Source of the DNA: Streptomyces formicae
GTDB lineage: Bacteria > Actinomycetota > Actinomycetes > Streptomycetales > Streptomycetaceae
Assembly: GCF_002556545.1 (NCBI RefSeq)
Contig: NZ_CP022685.1
Location: 8,658,001 to 8,722,000 of the forward strand
Length of the DNA stretch: 64,000 bases
Reading direction: 5' to 3'
A program made the translations under genes and the position numbers. Positions within the stretch are counted from its first letter, which is position 1. Each line of letters opens with the position of its first letter. The notes below the pieces were generated by a model that made no database searches, was not told the DNA's origin, and saw only the letters and a list, made by a program, of their open reading frames with translations. Shown here piece after piece: positions 1-8,343 of the stretch.

Positions 1-1
1 C

Positions 2-1183
2 CACGACGGCTTCGTCCTCTACCGGACCCGCTACACCGAACACGGTGTGGCGAGCAGCAGTTGGCGCGGCGGCAAGGGCGACGTCCTCGCGTCGTTCGCG
101 AAATCACTGCGCCGGTACGGCATCAAGGTCGGCGTCTACATCTCGCCCGCCGACGAGAACCAGTACCTCGACGGCGTCTACGCCAACGGCAGCAAGCGCT
201 CGGCGCGCACCATCCCCACCCTGACGCCCGACGACGACCGGGCGGGTGACGATCCGCGCACCTTCACGCTCGACGCCACCGACTACGGCGCCCACATGCT
301 CAACCAGCTCTACGAGGTGCTCACCGAGTACGGCCCCGTCGACGAGGTCTGGTTCGACGGGGCACAGGGCCGCATCCCGCCGGACAAGGTGGAGACGTAC
401 GACTGGGACAGCTGGTACACCCTGATCCGCGCGCTCGCCCCGAACGCCACGATGGCGGTGCGCGGGCCCGACGTGCGCTGGGTCGGCAACGAGGGCGGTC
501 TCGCGCGCGAGAACGAGTGGAGCGTCGTCCCCGTCAAGGACTCGGGCAACGGCAGCATCGACTACGCGCTCGCGTACGACGCACCCGACCAGGGCAGTCG
601 CGCGGCGCTCGCCGAGGCGCGGTCCGTCGCCCAGTACGTGCAGTGGTGGCCCGCCGAGTGCGACGTGTCCATCAGGCCGGGATGGTTCTACCACGAGGAC
701 GAAAAGCCCAAGAGCGTCGAGCAGTTGACGGACATCTGGTTCCGCTCGGTCGGGCGCAACTCGGTGCTCCTGCTCAACATCCCGCCGGACGAGCGGGGGC
801 TCCTTCCCGACGCGGACGTGACCCGCCTTCGCGAGTTCCGCGAGCGGATCCGCAAGGAGCTGCCGAAGGACCTCGCGGACGGCGCGCGCACCCGGCACGA
901 CCGCAAGGCGGGCACCGTCACCGTCGACCTGGGCCGGGCCCGCGAGGTCGACAGGGTCAGGATCGCCGAGGACATCCGGCACGGGCAGCAGGTGGAGCAC
1001 GCGGTCGTCGAGGCGCGCGTGGGTGACACCTGGCGGACCGTGACCGAGGTCGACACGGTCGGCGCGAGCCGCGCGCTCAGGCTCGCCGCCCCGGTGACGG
1101 CGCGGCGGTGGCGGCTGCGGGTGACGCGGTCACGGGGCGCGGTGCGGATCGCGGAGTTCGGTCTCTACCGGTCGCAGGTGTGA
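2..1183 (+). CDS. alpha-L-fucosidase (GH29), 5' truncated by window edge
   Basis: The reading frame is open from base 2, and the first residues (HDGFVLY...TRYTEH) belong inside the GH29 catalytic domain, so the true start lies outside the window. GH29 enzymes release terminal L-fucose from glycans with retention. The segment EVWFDG (about base 345) carries the Asp expected as the GH29 nucleophile. The last 110 or so residues (from about base 870) form a beta-rich tail that looks like an F5/8 type C (discoidin-like) carbohydrate-binding module ending IAEFGLYRS. A fucosidase here fits the fucose importer and fucose oxidation genes 11-20 kb downstream. Family assignment is strong; cell location cannot be judged without the N-terminus. 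Confidence 0.9.
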   Translation, partial: HDGFVLYRTRYTEHGVASSSWRGGKGDVLASFAKSLRRYGIKVGVYISPADENQYLDGVYANGSKRSARTIPTLTPDDDRAGDDPRTFTLDATDYGAHMLNQLYEVLTEYGPVDEVWFDGAQGRIPPDKVETYDWDSWYTLIRALAPNATMAVRGPDVRWVGNEGGLARENEWSVVPVKDSGNGSIDYALAYDAPDQGSRAALAEARSVAQYVQWWPAECDVSIRPGWFYHEDEKPKSVEQLTDIWFRSVGRNSVLLLNIPPDERGLLPDADVTRLREFRERIRKELPKDLADGARTRHDRKAGTVTVDLGRAREVDRVRIAEDIRHGQQVEHAVVEARVGDTWRTVTEVDTVGASRALRLAAPVTARRWRLRVTRSRGAVRIAEFGLYRSQV

Positions 1184-1205
1184 GGGAGGCGCGGGCCGTT
1201 CCGCG

Positions 1206-1235
1206 TTGACATGTGGGGGAGCGGGTGTCTGTAAT
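1206..1235 (+). promoter_or_regulatory. candidate vegetative promoter for the reductase/hemerythrin gene
   Basis: TTGACA at 1206-1211 is followed after 18 bases by TGTAAT at 1230-1235, close to the sigma70/HrdB consensus. It would give a leader of roughly 240 bases before the start codon at 1482. The leader holds a perfect 8-bp stem (1254-1261 with 1277-1284). Prediction from sequence only. Confidence 0.4.
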
Positions 1236-1481
1236 GGTGCTCGTGCCGCGTGGCGCCGACCAAAGAGCAGTGGGCAGGTCGGCGACCGGGCGAGCACCTT
1301 CACTCAAGGACGACGCCCATGAGTACGTCGTGAGTTCACACCTCCGGGCCACTGCCTGACCGTGCGCTTTCGCGCGCCGTCACCCGTGACCGGCAACCTC
1401 CCTCATCCACACCGCTGTCGACGCATGCCATCGCGCCGTCGACGCGGAGCCGAACATCCCGTACGGAGTTCTGACACCGTC

Positions 1482-2438
1482 ATGCCCACACCCTTCAACC
1501 AGTCCGTCATCGACGAGTTCCGCGCCCACGGCGGCAAGGTCGGCGGCCCCTTCGACGGCGGCGACCTCCTCCTGCTCACCACCACGGGCGCCAGGTCCGG
1601 CAAGGAACACACCACGCCGCTCGGCTTCGTCCGCGACGGCGGCCTGCTCCTGGTCGTCGGCTCGAACCTCGGCTCGCCCCGGCACCCCGACTGGTACCAC
1701 AACGTCCTCGCCCGCCCCACGGTGCGCGTGGAGCTCGGCACCGAGGAGTTCCAGGCGATCGCCGTCCCCGCCGAGGGGGAGCGCCGCGACCGGCTCTTCG
1801 AGCGGGTGGTCGCGGCCGAGCGCGGATACGGCGACTACCAGGCGCGCACCAGCAGGATCCTGCCGGTCGTCGTCCTGGAACGCCCGGCGCACGAGGCCGA
1901 CATCCCCGAAGAGGCCGACAACTTCGCGGACAAGATGCTCCAGGTGCACCTGTGGCTGCGCGGCCAACTGCGCCACGTGCGGGCCGAGACCGACGCGCAC
2001 TTCGCGGCGCTCGCCGCGCACACGGGCCCGGGGGTGCCGCCCGCGCCGGGCCTCGGGCTCCAGATCAGACAGCACTGCCTGGCGTTCTGCGACGCCCTGG
2101 CGTTCCACCACACCAGCGAGGACGCGCATCTCTTCCCGGCCATGAGGGGCTACCACCCCGAGCTGCGCGAGACCTTCGACCGGCTCGCCGAGGAACACCG
2201 CACCGTCGCCCGTATCCAGGGCGAGCTCGCGGCGCTCCTCGCCGGGATCGACGGTACGGATCCCGAGCGGTTCCGTGCCGAACTGGACTCCATGTCACGG
2301 CAGTTGACGGCCCATCTCGACTACGAGGAGGAGAATCTGCTGCCGATCCTGGCGGCGCTCCCGTGGCCCCCCGAAGGGGCGCGGGGAACTGCGCGATCAG
2401 CTACGACGCAGCCGCAGCCGCAGCCGAACGACGCTTAG
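1482..2438 (+). CDS. F420-type nitroreductase (DUF385) fused to hemerythrin-like HHE domain
   Basis: Protein of 318 residues starting at ATG 1482 (MPTPFNQ), with GGAG at 1465-1468 slightly far upstream; an in-frame GTG at 1362 would add 40 unlikely Arg-rich residues. Residues 1-130 match the DUF385/Ddn family of deazaflavin (F420H2)-dependent reductases, with the typical GARSGKEHTTPLG and HPDWYHNVLA segments. Residues 150-300 are a hemerythrin-like four-helix bundle with metal-ligand motifs HHTSEDAHLFP and HLDYEEENLLP. The fusion suggests a redox enzyme that also binds non-haem iron, perhaps sensing or handling O2 or NO; that is inference. The last 22 residues (after LPWPP) are encoded by a dispersed repeat. 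The stop overlaps the convergent LacI gene by 4 bp. Confidence 0.85.
   Translation: MPTPFNQSVIDEFRAHGGKVGGPFDGGDLLLLTTTGARSGKEHTTPLGFVRDGGLLLVVGSNLGSPRHPDWYHNVLARPTVRVELGTEEFQAIAVPAEGERRDRLFERVVAAERGYGDYQARTSRILPVVVLERPAHEADIPEEADNFADKMLQVHLWLRGQLRHVRAETDAHFAALAAHTGPGVPPAPGLGLQIRQHCLAFCDALAFHHTSEDAHLFPAMRGYHPELRETFDRLAEEHRTVARIQGELAALLAGIDGTDPERFRAELDSMSRQLTAHLDYEEENLLPILAALPWPPEGARGTARSATTQPQPQPNDA
2376..2396 (+). repeat. dispersed GC-rich element, copy 1 (inside CDS 3' end)
   Basis: The motif GCGCGGGGAACTGCGCGA, preceded by a CCCC-loop-GGGG stem, recurs identically at 15046-15066, and a degenerate inverted piece lies near 16177-16192. Here it encodes the C-terminal tail of the reductase/hemerythrin protein. 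Confidence 0.7.
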
Positions 2439-3484
2439 CCCCGCACGGGCCCGGTGCTCTCCCGCTCGATGAGCCGCGGCAACGGCACCTGCACCGTCGC
2501 CGCGGGCCCGTCGTCGAGCAGGGCGAGCAGCTCCCTGGCCGCGGACCTGCCGAAGGCCACCGTGTCCCGGGACAGCGCGGTCAGCCACGGGTGGACCATG
2601 CGGCACAGCGCCGAGTCCTCCCAGGCGACGACCGAGAGGTCGTCGGGGACCGCGAAGCCCAGGGAGGTCGCCGCGGCGACACCGGCCACGGCCATCACGT
2701 CGTTGTCGTAGACCAGGGCCGTCGGCGGCTCGGCGGCCTCCAGGACGCGCCGGGTCGCCGCGGCGCCCTCCGCGTCGGAGTAGTCCGTCGTCACCGAACG
2801 CACCCCGGACAGGCCGCGGCCCGCCGCCTCCGCGCGCAGGGTGCGGATGCGCCGCTCGGTGTGCGCGAGCCCTTCGAGGCCCGCGATGTGCACGATGCGG
2901 CGGTGGCCGAGCGCGTGCAGATGGCCGACGACCGACGCCATCGCGCCCGCGTCGTCCGCCCACACCGTCGAGAGCCCCGGGTGCCCGGCCTCCGGATCGG
3001 GCACGCCCCCCGTCACGACGGCGGGCAGCCCCAGCTCGTCCAGGAGCGCGGGCCGCGGGTCGTCGGTGCGCGGATCCACCACGAGCACCCCGTCGACCCG
3101 GTGCTCGGCCCACCAGTGCCGGTAGACCGCGCACTCGGCGGCCACGTCCTCCACGACCTGGAAGAGGAGCCCCAAGTGCCGCTCCGCGAGCACCTCCTGG
3201 ATGCCCGAGATCAGTTGCAGGAAGAACGAGTCGACGCCCAGCGTCGCCGCGGGACGCGCCACCACCAGGCCCACCGTCGCCGAGCCCTCGCCGGACAAGG
3301 CGCGCGCCGCCGTGCTGGGCCGCCAGCCCAGTTGTTCGGCGACCCGGCGCACCCGGTCACGGGTGACGTCGGAGACGCCGGGGCGGTCGTTGAGCGCGAA
3401 GGAGACCGCGCTCTCGGAGACCCCGGCGCGGCGCGCGATGTCCTTCATGGTCGGCCTGCGCGCCGGTGACCGCTTGCCTTGCAC
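2435..3484 (-). CDS. LacI-family transcriptional repressor
   Basis: Predicted 349-residue LacI/GalR regulator. GTG at 3484 is chosen because an AGGAAAGGGG ribosome-binding site lies just upstream; the longer ATG at 3547 would start inside the operator region. Residues 13-60 form the LacI HTH (MKDIARRAGVSESAVSFALNDRPGVS) with the hinge-helix AARALSG, followed by a periplasmic-binding-like effector domain. It is divergent from the CUT1 sugar importer and the GH5/GH38 genes and is probably their local repressor, with a mannoside or related sugar as inducer (inference). Two LacI-type operators sit in the shared intergenic region, so autoregulation is likely. Confidence 0.9.
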   Translation of the reverse strand: MQGKRSPARRPTMKDIARRAGVSESAVSFALNDRPGVSDVTRDRVRRVAEQLGWRPSTAARALSGEGSATVGLVVARPAATLGVDSFFLQLISGIQEVLAERHLGLLFQVVEDVAAECAVYRHWWAEHRVDGVLVVDPRTDDPRPALLDELGLPAVVTGGVPDPEAGHPGLSTVWADDAGAMASVVGHLHALGHRRIVHIAGLEGLAHTERRIRTLRAEAAGRGLSGVRSVTTDYSDAEGAAATRRVLEAAEPPTALVYDNDVMAVAGVAAATSLGFAVPDDLSVVAWEDSALCRMVHPWLTALSRDTVAFGRSAARELLALLDDGPAATVQVPLPRLIERESTGPVRG

Positions 3485-3511
3485 CCGTTGCCCCTTTCCT
3501 GACGGCCGAGT

Positions 3512-3527
3512 ACTAATGCGCTTGAGT
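3512..3527. promoter_or_regulatory. LacI-type operator 1
   Basis: ACTAATGCGCTTGAGT is an imperfect 16-bp palindrome with the central CG-containing core usual for LacI-family sites. Its centre is 24 bp from that of operator 2. Confidence 0.6.
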
Positions 3528-3536
3528 GCTCCGACC

Positions 3537-3550
3537 CTAAAGCGCATTAG
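3537..3550. promoter_or_regulatory. LacI-type operator 2
   Basis: CTAAAGCGCATTAG is a near-perfect 14-bp palindrome (one mismatched pair) that shares the GCGCATTAG half with operator 1 in opposite orientation. It lies between the repressor gene and the divergent sugar-binding protein gene. Confidence 0.65.
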
Positions 3551-3652
3551 TGCTTCGCCGCAAGAGTCTCAACACACGCTTCTGACCAGGCGAGTTGCCG
3601 CTGCGATCGGGGGATCATCGATATCTCCGGGCGGATCGGTGGCCGGAATCCA

Positions 3653-3658
3653 TTGACA
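3653..3658 (+). promoter_or_regulatory. possible -35 element of the importer operon
   Basis: TTGACA lies 106 bases before the GTG of the binding protein. I could not place a convincing -10 at 16-18 bases, so this is weak. Confidence 0.25.
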
Positions 3659-3764
3659 ATTCTCCACCGTGCGATGCAAGGTCTGCCTCGGCGAGGATTG
3701 CCCGGCTCGGACGGCCGCAGTCACCGCCGTCTCACGCTGGGCCGAGCAAAGGAGCCGTTTCACC

Positions 3765-5060
3765 GTGCGTATCTCCCGTATCCCCCGCAGAGCGGTCGCC
3801 GCAGGCGCCGTCCTCGCTGTCCTGCTGCCCCTGAGTGCCTGTGGCGACGGGGACGAGGGCGGTTCCACGGACGCGTCGGGCAAGATCGAAGGCAAGATCA
3901 CCTTCCAGACCTGGAACCTGAAGGCCAACTTCAAGCCCTACTTCGAGGGCCTTGTCGACGAGTTCGAGAAGAAGTACCCCGGCACGGAGGTCCACTGGGT
4001 CGACCAGCCCGGCGAGGGCTACGCGGACAAGATCAGCGCCGACGCCGCCGCCGGCACGCTGCCCGACGTCGTGAACGTCTCGCCCGACCTGGTCGCCCCG
4101 CTCGCCAAGGCGGGCATCGCCATGGACCTCGACAAGGCCGCAGGGAAGTACGAGAAGGAGTACCTGCCCGGCGCCTGGAAGAGCCACCAGATACCCGGCA
4201 CCGAGGGCACCTACGCCTTCCCCTGGTACCTGAACACCGGGCCGCTCTTCTACAACAAGCGCCTCTTCAAGGACGCGGGCCTGGACGCGGACAAGCCCCC
4301 GAAGACGTACGACCAGCTCTTCGACGACGCCCTGAAGCTCGCGAAGAAGAGCGACGGCAAGGTCGCCACGCTCGCCAACGTCCCCACCATCGAGGACTTC
4401 GGCCGCTACGGCGTGCCGCTGATGGACAAGGAAGGCACCGGCTTCTCCTTCAACGACGCCAAGGGCGTCGAACTCCTCACCAAGTACAAGGAGTTGTACG
4501 ACGCCAAGGCGCTCGACGGGCAGGCGCTGACCGCGACGCCCGAGTCGACGGGCAAGAAGTTCCTCACCGAGGCCGTCGCCATGAACCCCGGCAGCGCGCT
4601 CGACCTGGAGAAGTTCAAGAAGGACGCGCCGACGCTCTACAAGAACATCGGCATCACCCCGCAGATCAGCAGCACCGGCAAGGACAACATGTACGTGATG
4701 GGCGTGATGGTGAACGCCCGCACCAAGCAGACGCCCGCCGCCGTCGCCTTCGCGCACTTCGTCACGGACGCCCAGCACCAGATGGAGTTCGCCAAGAAGG
4801 TCGCGATCTTCCCCAGCACCCAGGGCTCCCTGGACGACCCGTACTTCACCAAGCAGGACGGCAAGGAGGAGACGCGGGTCCGCGTCGCCGCCGCCAAGTC
4901 CATCAAGACCGCGGTGAACTACACGCCCGTGCTCTTCAGCGAGCAGATGAAGGTCGAGCTGCGCAACGCCGTCGCCCGCGCCCTGCAGGGCAAGGAGAGC
5001 CCCAAGGAAGCGCTCGACAACGCTGTCAAGAACTGTGACCGGTTGCTCAAGACCAGCTGA
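3765..5060 (+). CDS. CUT1 sugar ABC transporter substrate-binding lipoprotein
   Basis: Predicted 431 residues starting at GTG 3765, ten bases after GGAG; an upstream in-frame ATG at 3669 would bury the signal peptide. The N-terminus has basic residues, a hydrophobic stretch and the lipobox LSAC (Cys about residue 25), so the mature protein is membrane-anchored outside the cell. The body (ITFQTWNLKANFKPYFEGL...) is a MalE/UgpB-like extracellular solute-binding domain. First gene of an operon with two permeases, then GH5 and GH38 glycosidases, which points to uptake of a short mannose-containing oligosaccharide (inference from neighbours). No ATPase gene is present, as is usual for Streptomyces CUT1 systems that share MsiK. 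Confidence 0.92.
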   Translation: MRISRIPRRAVAAGAVLAVLLPLSACGDGDEGGSTDASGKIEGKITFQTWNLKANFKPYFEGLVDEFEKKYPGTEVHWVDQPGEGYADKISADAAAGTLPDVVNVSPDLVAPLAKAGIAMDLDKAAGKYEKEYLPGAWKSHQIPGTEGTYAFPWYLNTGPLFYNKRLFKDAGLDADKPPKTYDQLFDDALKLAKKSDGKVATLANVPTIEDFGRYGVPLMDKEGTGFSFNDAKGVELLTKYKELYDAKALDGQALTATPESTGKKFLTEAVAMNPGSALDLEKFKKDAPTLYKNIGITPQISSTGKDNMYVMGVMVNARTKQTPAAVAFAHFVTDAQHQMEFAKKVAIFPSTQGSLDDPYFTKQDGKEETRVRVAAAKSIKTAVNYTPVLFSEQMKVELRNAVARALQGKESPKEALDNAVKNCDRLLKTS

Positions 5061-5080
5061 GACCAGGGACCCGTACGACC

Positions 5081-6049
5081 ATGAAGAGCCCCACCGCCAC
5101 GAAGGCGGCCTCGTCCGACATCAGCACCGCCGGCCCCGCGCCCAAGGGGCTTCGCCCCGACGGGCGCGGCGGTCGCCGCATCCGACGACAACTGCCCACC
5201 AGTCCTTGGCTGTTCGCCGCGCCGGGGCTCGTCATCGTCGCCGTCTTCATCCTCTACCCGTTCCTCAGCACGCTCAACAACGCTTTCACGGACAAGCGCA
5301 CGCTGATCCCCGGCGAGTACGTGGGCCTCGCCAATTTCCGTGAGCTGCTGCACGACGACATGTTCTGGATCGGCCTGCGCAACAGCACGCTGTACGTCCT
5401 CGTGGTCGTCCCCGCGCTCGTCCTGCTGCCCCTGCTGCTCGCGATGCTCGTCCAGAAGCACATCCCCGGCATCACCTTCTTCCGGTCCGCCTTCTACACC
5501 CCGGTGGTCGCCTCCATCGTGGTCGTCGGCCTGATCTGGGTGTGGATGCTCGACGAACGGGGCCTGGTCAACGCGGTGTTGGAGGCCGTGGGCGTCGGGA
5601 AGGTGGGCTTCCTCAGCGACCAGTGGCTGCTCCTGTTCAGCGCCATGGCCGTCACGGTCTGGAAGGGCCTCGGCTACTACATGATCATCTATCTCGCGGC
5701 GCTCGCCAACGTGCCGCGCGAGCTCCACGAGGCGGCCGCGGTCGACGGCGCGGGAGCGGTCCGCCGCTTCTTCAGTGTCACCGTGCCCGCCGTGCGCTCC
5801 ACCATGGTCCTGGTCGGCGCGCTCTCCTCGGTCGCCGCCTTCAAGGTCTTCTCCGAGGTCTATCTGATGGCGGGCCCCACCGGCGGCCCCGCGGGCGAGG
5901 ACACCACGCTCGTGATGCTGGTGCAGCGCGTCGGCACCGGCCTGACCGGACGGGTCGGCTACGCGTCGGCCATCTCGGTCGTCGTCTTCGTCGTCACCGT
6001 CGCACTGATGCTGCTCGTGCTGCGGGCGGACCGGAAGGAGGACGCGTGA
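5081..6049 (+). CDS. CUT1 sugar ABC transporter permease (MalF type)
   Basis: Predicted 322 residues with about six membrane helices and the permease signature EAAAVDGAGAVRRFFSVTVPA (the EAA loop that contacts the ATPase), about residue 220. A hydrophilic N-terminal tail of some 40 residues precedes the first helix (SPWLFAAPGLVIVAVFILYPFL). It starts 20 bases after the binding protein and overlaps the next permease by 4 bp (GTGA), so the pair is translationally coupled. It forms the membrane channel of the importer with its partner. Confidence 0.92.
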   Translation: MKSPTATKAASSDISTAGPAPKGLRPDGRGGRRIRRQLPTSPWLFAAPGLVIVAVFILYPFLSTLNNAFTDKRTLIPGEYVGLANFRELLHDDMFWIGLRNSTLYVLVVVPALVLLPLLLAMLVQKHIPGITFFRSAFYTPVVASIVVVGLIWVWMLDERGLVNAVLEAVGVGKVGFLSDQWLLLFSAMAVTVWKGLGYYMIIYLAALANVPRELHEAAAVDGAGAVRRFFSVTVPAVRSTMVLVGALSSVAAFKVFSEVYLMAGPTGGPAGEDTTLVMLVQRVGTGLTGRVGYASAISVVVFVVTVALMLLVLRADRKEDA

Positions 6050-6960
6050 GCGCCACCGAGACCACAGAGACCACCGGGACCACGGCCAAGAGCAAGCCCC
6101 GGCGCAGGCCGCGCGTCACCGACGAGAACGGCCGCCGGATGCCGGTGTGGGAGATCGTCCTGCGCTACGGACTGCTGCTCGCCGTCCTCGCCCTGATGAT
6201 CGGCCCCTTCCTGTGGCAGCTGTCCACGTCCCTGAAGGGCCCGCACGAGAACATCTTCAGCTCACCGCCGAAGTTCCTGCCCTCCGACCCGACCTTCCAC
6301 AACTACGAGCGGGTCGCCGACACCATCCCGGTGTGGGACTACGCGTTCAACTCCCTGAAGGTGGCCGCGGCCAACGTCGTCACCAACTGCGTGGGCGCCA
6401 CCCTCGCGGGCTACGCCCTGGCGCGCCTTCGCTACCGCGGCCGCAAGGCGGCCACGATCGTCTTCATCCTCGCGATGCTGGTGCCCGTCGAGGGCATCAT
6501 CATCGCCCAGTTCACCACCATGCGTGAGCTCGGCCTCAACAACACCCTCATCGGCGTGCTGCTGCCCGGCTGCGTCTCCGCGCTCAACGTCCTGTTGATG
6601 CGCAACGCCTTCCTCAACGTGCCCTACGAGATCGAGGAAGCCGCGTTCGTGGACGGCGCGAACGTGTGGCAGCGGTTCCTGCGCATCGCGCTGCCCGCGG
6701 TCAAGGGCACCCTCGCGGTCGTCGCGATCTTCGCCTTCATGGGCGCCTGGGACGACTTCCTGTGGCCCCTGATCGTGCTCAGCGATCCGGACCGCTTCAC
6801 GCTGACCATCGGCCTGAACTACCTGCACGGCACCTTCGCCAACGACGAACGGCTCGTCGCCGCGGGCACGGTCATCGCCGTGCTCCCGCTGATCGTCCTG
6901 TTCGCCTGCCTCCAGCGGTACTTCTTCCGCGGCGTCGGCGAGGGCGCGGTCAAGGGCTGA
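6046..6960 (+). CDS. CUT1 sugar ABC transporter permease (MalG type)
   Basis: Predicted 304 residues from GTG 6046, which overlaps the stop of the preceding permease. After a Thr-rich charged tail of about 40 residues there are six predicted helices. The EAA motif reads EEAAFVDGANVWQRFLRIAL (about residue 195), and the C-terminus is typical of MalG-like subunits (RYFFRGVGEGAVKG). Heterodimer partner of the MalF-type subunit; the shared ATPase must come from elsewhere in the genome. Confidence 0.92.
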   Translation: MSATETTETTGTTAKSKPRRRPRVTDENGRRMPVWEIVLRYGLLLAVLALMIGPFLWQLSTSLKGPHENIFSSPPKFLPSDPTFHNYERVADTIPVWDYAFNSLKVAAANVVTNCVGATLAGYALARLRYRGRKAATIVFILAMLVPVEGIIIAQFTTMRELGLNNTLIGVLLPGCVSALNVLLMRNAFLNVPYEIEEAAFVDGANVWQRFLRIALPAVKGTLAVVAIFAFMGAWDDFLWPLIVLSDPDRFTLTIGLNYLHGTFANDERLVAAGTVIAVLPLIVLFACLQRYFFRGVGEGAVKG

Positions 6961-6993
6961 GCCCCCGCCCCCGCGGCCGACCGCGCGCCCTCG

Positions 6994-7027
6994 ATTCCCC
7001 AGAACCAGGAATTCCCCAGAACCAGGA
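6994..7027 (+). repeat. perfect 17-bp tandem duplication before the GH5 gene
   Basis: ATTCCCCAGAACCAGGA occurs twice head-to-tail (6994-7010, 7011-7027). Each copy ends in AGGA, so the ribosome-binding-like sequence in front of the TTG at 7034 is duplicated. Confidence 0.85.
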
Positions 7028-7033
7028 TCCGCC

Positions 7034-8290
7034 TTGCTCTCCTCCGCACCGCCTTCGGGCACGCCGCGCTTCGGCGCCAACTACACGCCCAGCCAAGGGT
7101 GGTTCCACCACTGGCTCGACTTCGACATCGACGCCGTACGCACCGACCTCGACGCCATCGCCGCGCTCGGCCTTGACCACATCAGGGTCTTCCCGATCTG
7201 GCCGTACTTCCAGCCCAACCGCACCCTGATCCGCCCCCGCGCCGTCGAGCAGCTGGTCGCCCTCGCCGACGCGGCCGCCGAACGCGGGCTCGACGTCAAC
7301 GTGGACGGACTCCAGGGGCACCTGTCCAGCTTCGACTTCCTGCCCGCCTGGACCCAGACCTGGCACCGGCGGAACATCTTCAGCGACCCGGACGTGGTGT
7401 CGGGGCAGGCCGAGTACCTGCGGACGCTCGCGGCGGCCCTCGCCGACCGGCCGAACTTCATCGGCATGACCATCGGCAACGAGATCAACCAGTTCTCGGC
7501 GGGCCCGCACCCCGACCCCGACCGCGTCACCCAGGAGCAGGCCGAGAGCTGGCTGCGCACCGTGCTCGCCGCGTGTGAGCAGGGCGCTCCCGGCAAGCTG
7601 CACCTGCACGCCGAGTACGACGCCGCCTGGTACCAGGACGACCAGCCCTTCACCCCGGCGCAGGCCGCGCGGCTCGGCGCGGTCACCGCCGTGCACTCCT
7701 GGGTGTTCAACGGCACGGCGCAGCGGCACGGTCGGACGGGTGCGGCCACCCGCGCCCACGCCGCGTACATGATCGAGCTCTCCAAGGCGTGGGCGGACGA
7801 CCCCCGTCGCCCCGTCTGGCTCCAGGAGGTCGGGGCGCCCGCGCCGCTGATCCCCGCCGAGCACGCGGCCGACTTCACCGAGTCGACGATCGAGGCGGCG
7901 CTCGACTGCCAGGACGTGTGGGGTGTGACGTGGTGGTGCTCCCACGACGTCTCGCGCGACCTCGCGGATTTCCCCGAACTGGAGTACAGCCTCGGTCTGT
8001 TGACCAACGACGGCGCGGTGAAGCCTGCCGGTGCGGCGATCTCCCGGATCGTGGAGGAGTGGCGCGGGCGTACGTATGAGCCCGCGGTCCGGACGACTGC
8101 GGTGGTCGTGGACGACGCGATGTCGCGGCGCTCCGAGTGCGGGCCCGGTGGCGCGGTCTTCGAGGCGTTCGCCCGCCTCGTCGCGGACGGGGTCCGGCCG
8201 ACGACCGTCCTGGCGAGCCGGGCCGCCGACACGGAGCATCTCGCTGCGCGGGGCATCGGCGAAGTGGTGCTGCCTGGGGATGTCGGGTAG
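7034..8290 (+). CDS. GH5-like glycoside hydrolase (possible beta-mannosidase)
   Basis: Predicted 418 residues starting at TTG 7034, seven bases after AGGA; no better start is visible. There is no signal peptide, so a cytoplasmic enzyme acting on imported oligosaccharide is likely. The fold is a clan-A (beta/alpha)8 barrel: the acid/base Glu is seen in IGNEINQF (about residue 155) and the nucleophile Glu in WLQEVGAP (about residue 265), with WGVTWWCSHDV near strand 8. The size and its partners (GH38 plus importer) suggest GH5_18-type beta-mannosidases that split Man-beta-1,4-GlcNAc of N-glycan cores; the subfamily is my inference. The last 60 residues (after about 355) look like an extra tail. 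Confidence 0.8.
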   Translation: MLSSAPPSGTPRFGANYTPSQGWFHHWLDFDIDAVRTDLDAIAALGLDHIRVFPIWPYFQPNRTLIRPRAVEQLVALADAAAERGLDVNVDGLQGHLSSFDFLPAWTQTWHRRNIFSDPDVVSGQAEYLRTLAAALADRPNFIGMTIGNEINQFSAGPHPDPDRVTQEQAESWLRTVLAACEQGAPGKLHLHAEYDAAWYQDDQPFTPAQAARLGAVTAVHSWVFNGTAQRHGRTGAATRAHAAYMIELSKAWADDPRRPVWLQEVGAPAPLIPAEHAADFTESTIEAALDCQDVWGVTWWCSHDVSRDLADFPELEYSLGLLTNDGAVKPAGAAISRIVEEWRGRTYEPAVRTTAVVVDDAMSRRSECGPGGAVFEAFARLVADGVRPTTVLASRAADTEHLAARGIGEVVLPGDVG

Positions 8291-8304
8291 GCGCCCCCCC
8301 CGCA

Positions 8305-8319
8305 CGGGGCTCCGCCCCG
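8305..8319 (+). terminator. hairpin after the GH5 gene
   Basis: CGGGGC-tcc-GCCCCG lies 14 bases after the GH5 stop. The stem is short but GC-only, with no T-run, as is common for Streptomyces terminators. Confidence 0.4.
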
Positions 8320-8343
8320 GACCCCGCTCCTTAAACGCCGGAG

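Noticed and set aside
1319..1333. Four-codon ORF with AAGGA upstream as a leader peptide
   Set aside because: Too short to judge and has no repeated regulatory codon; kept only as a side note in the leader finding.
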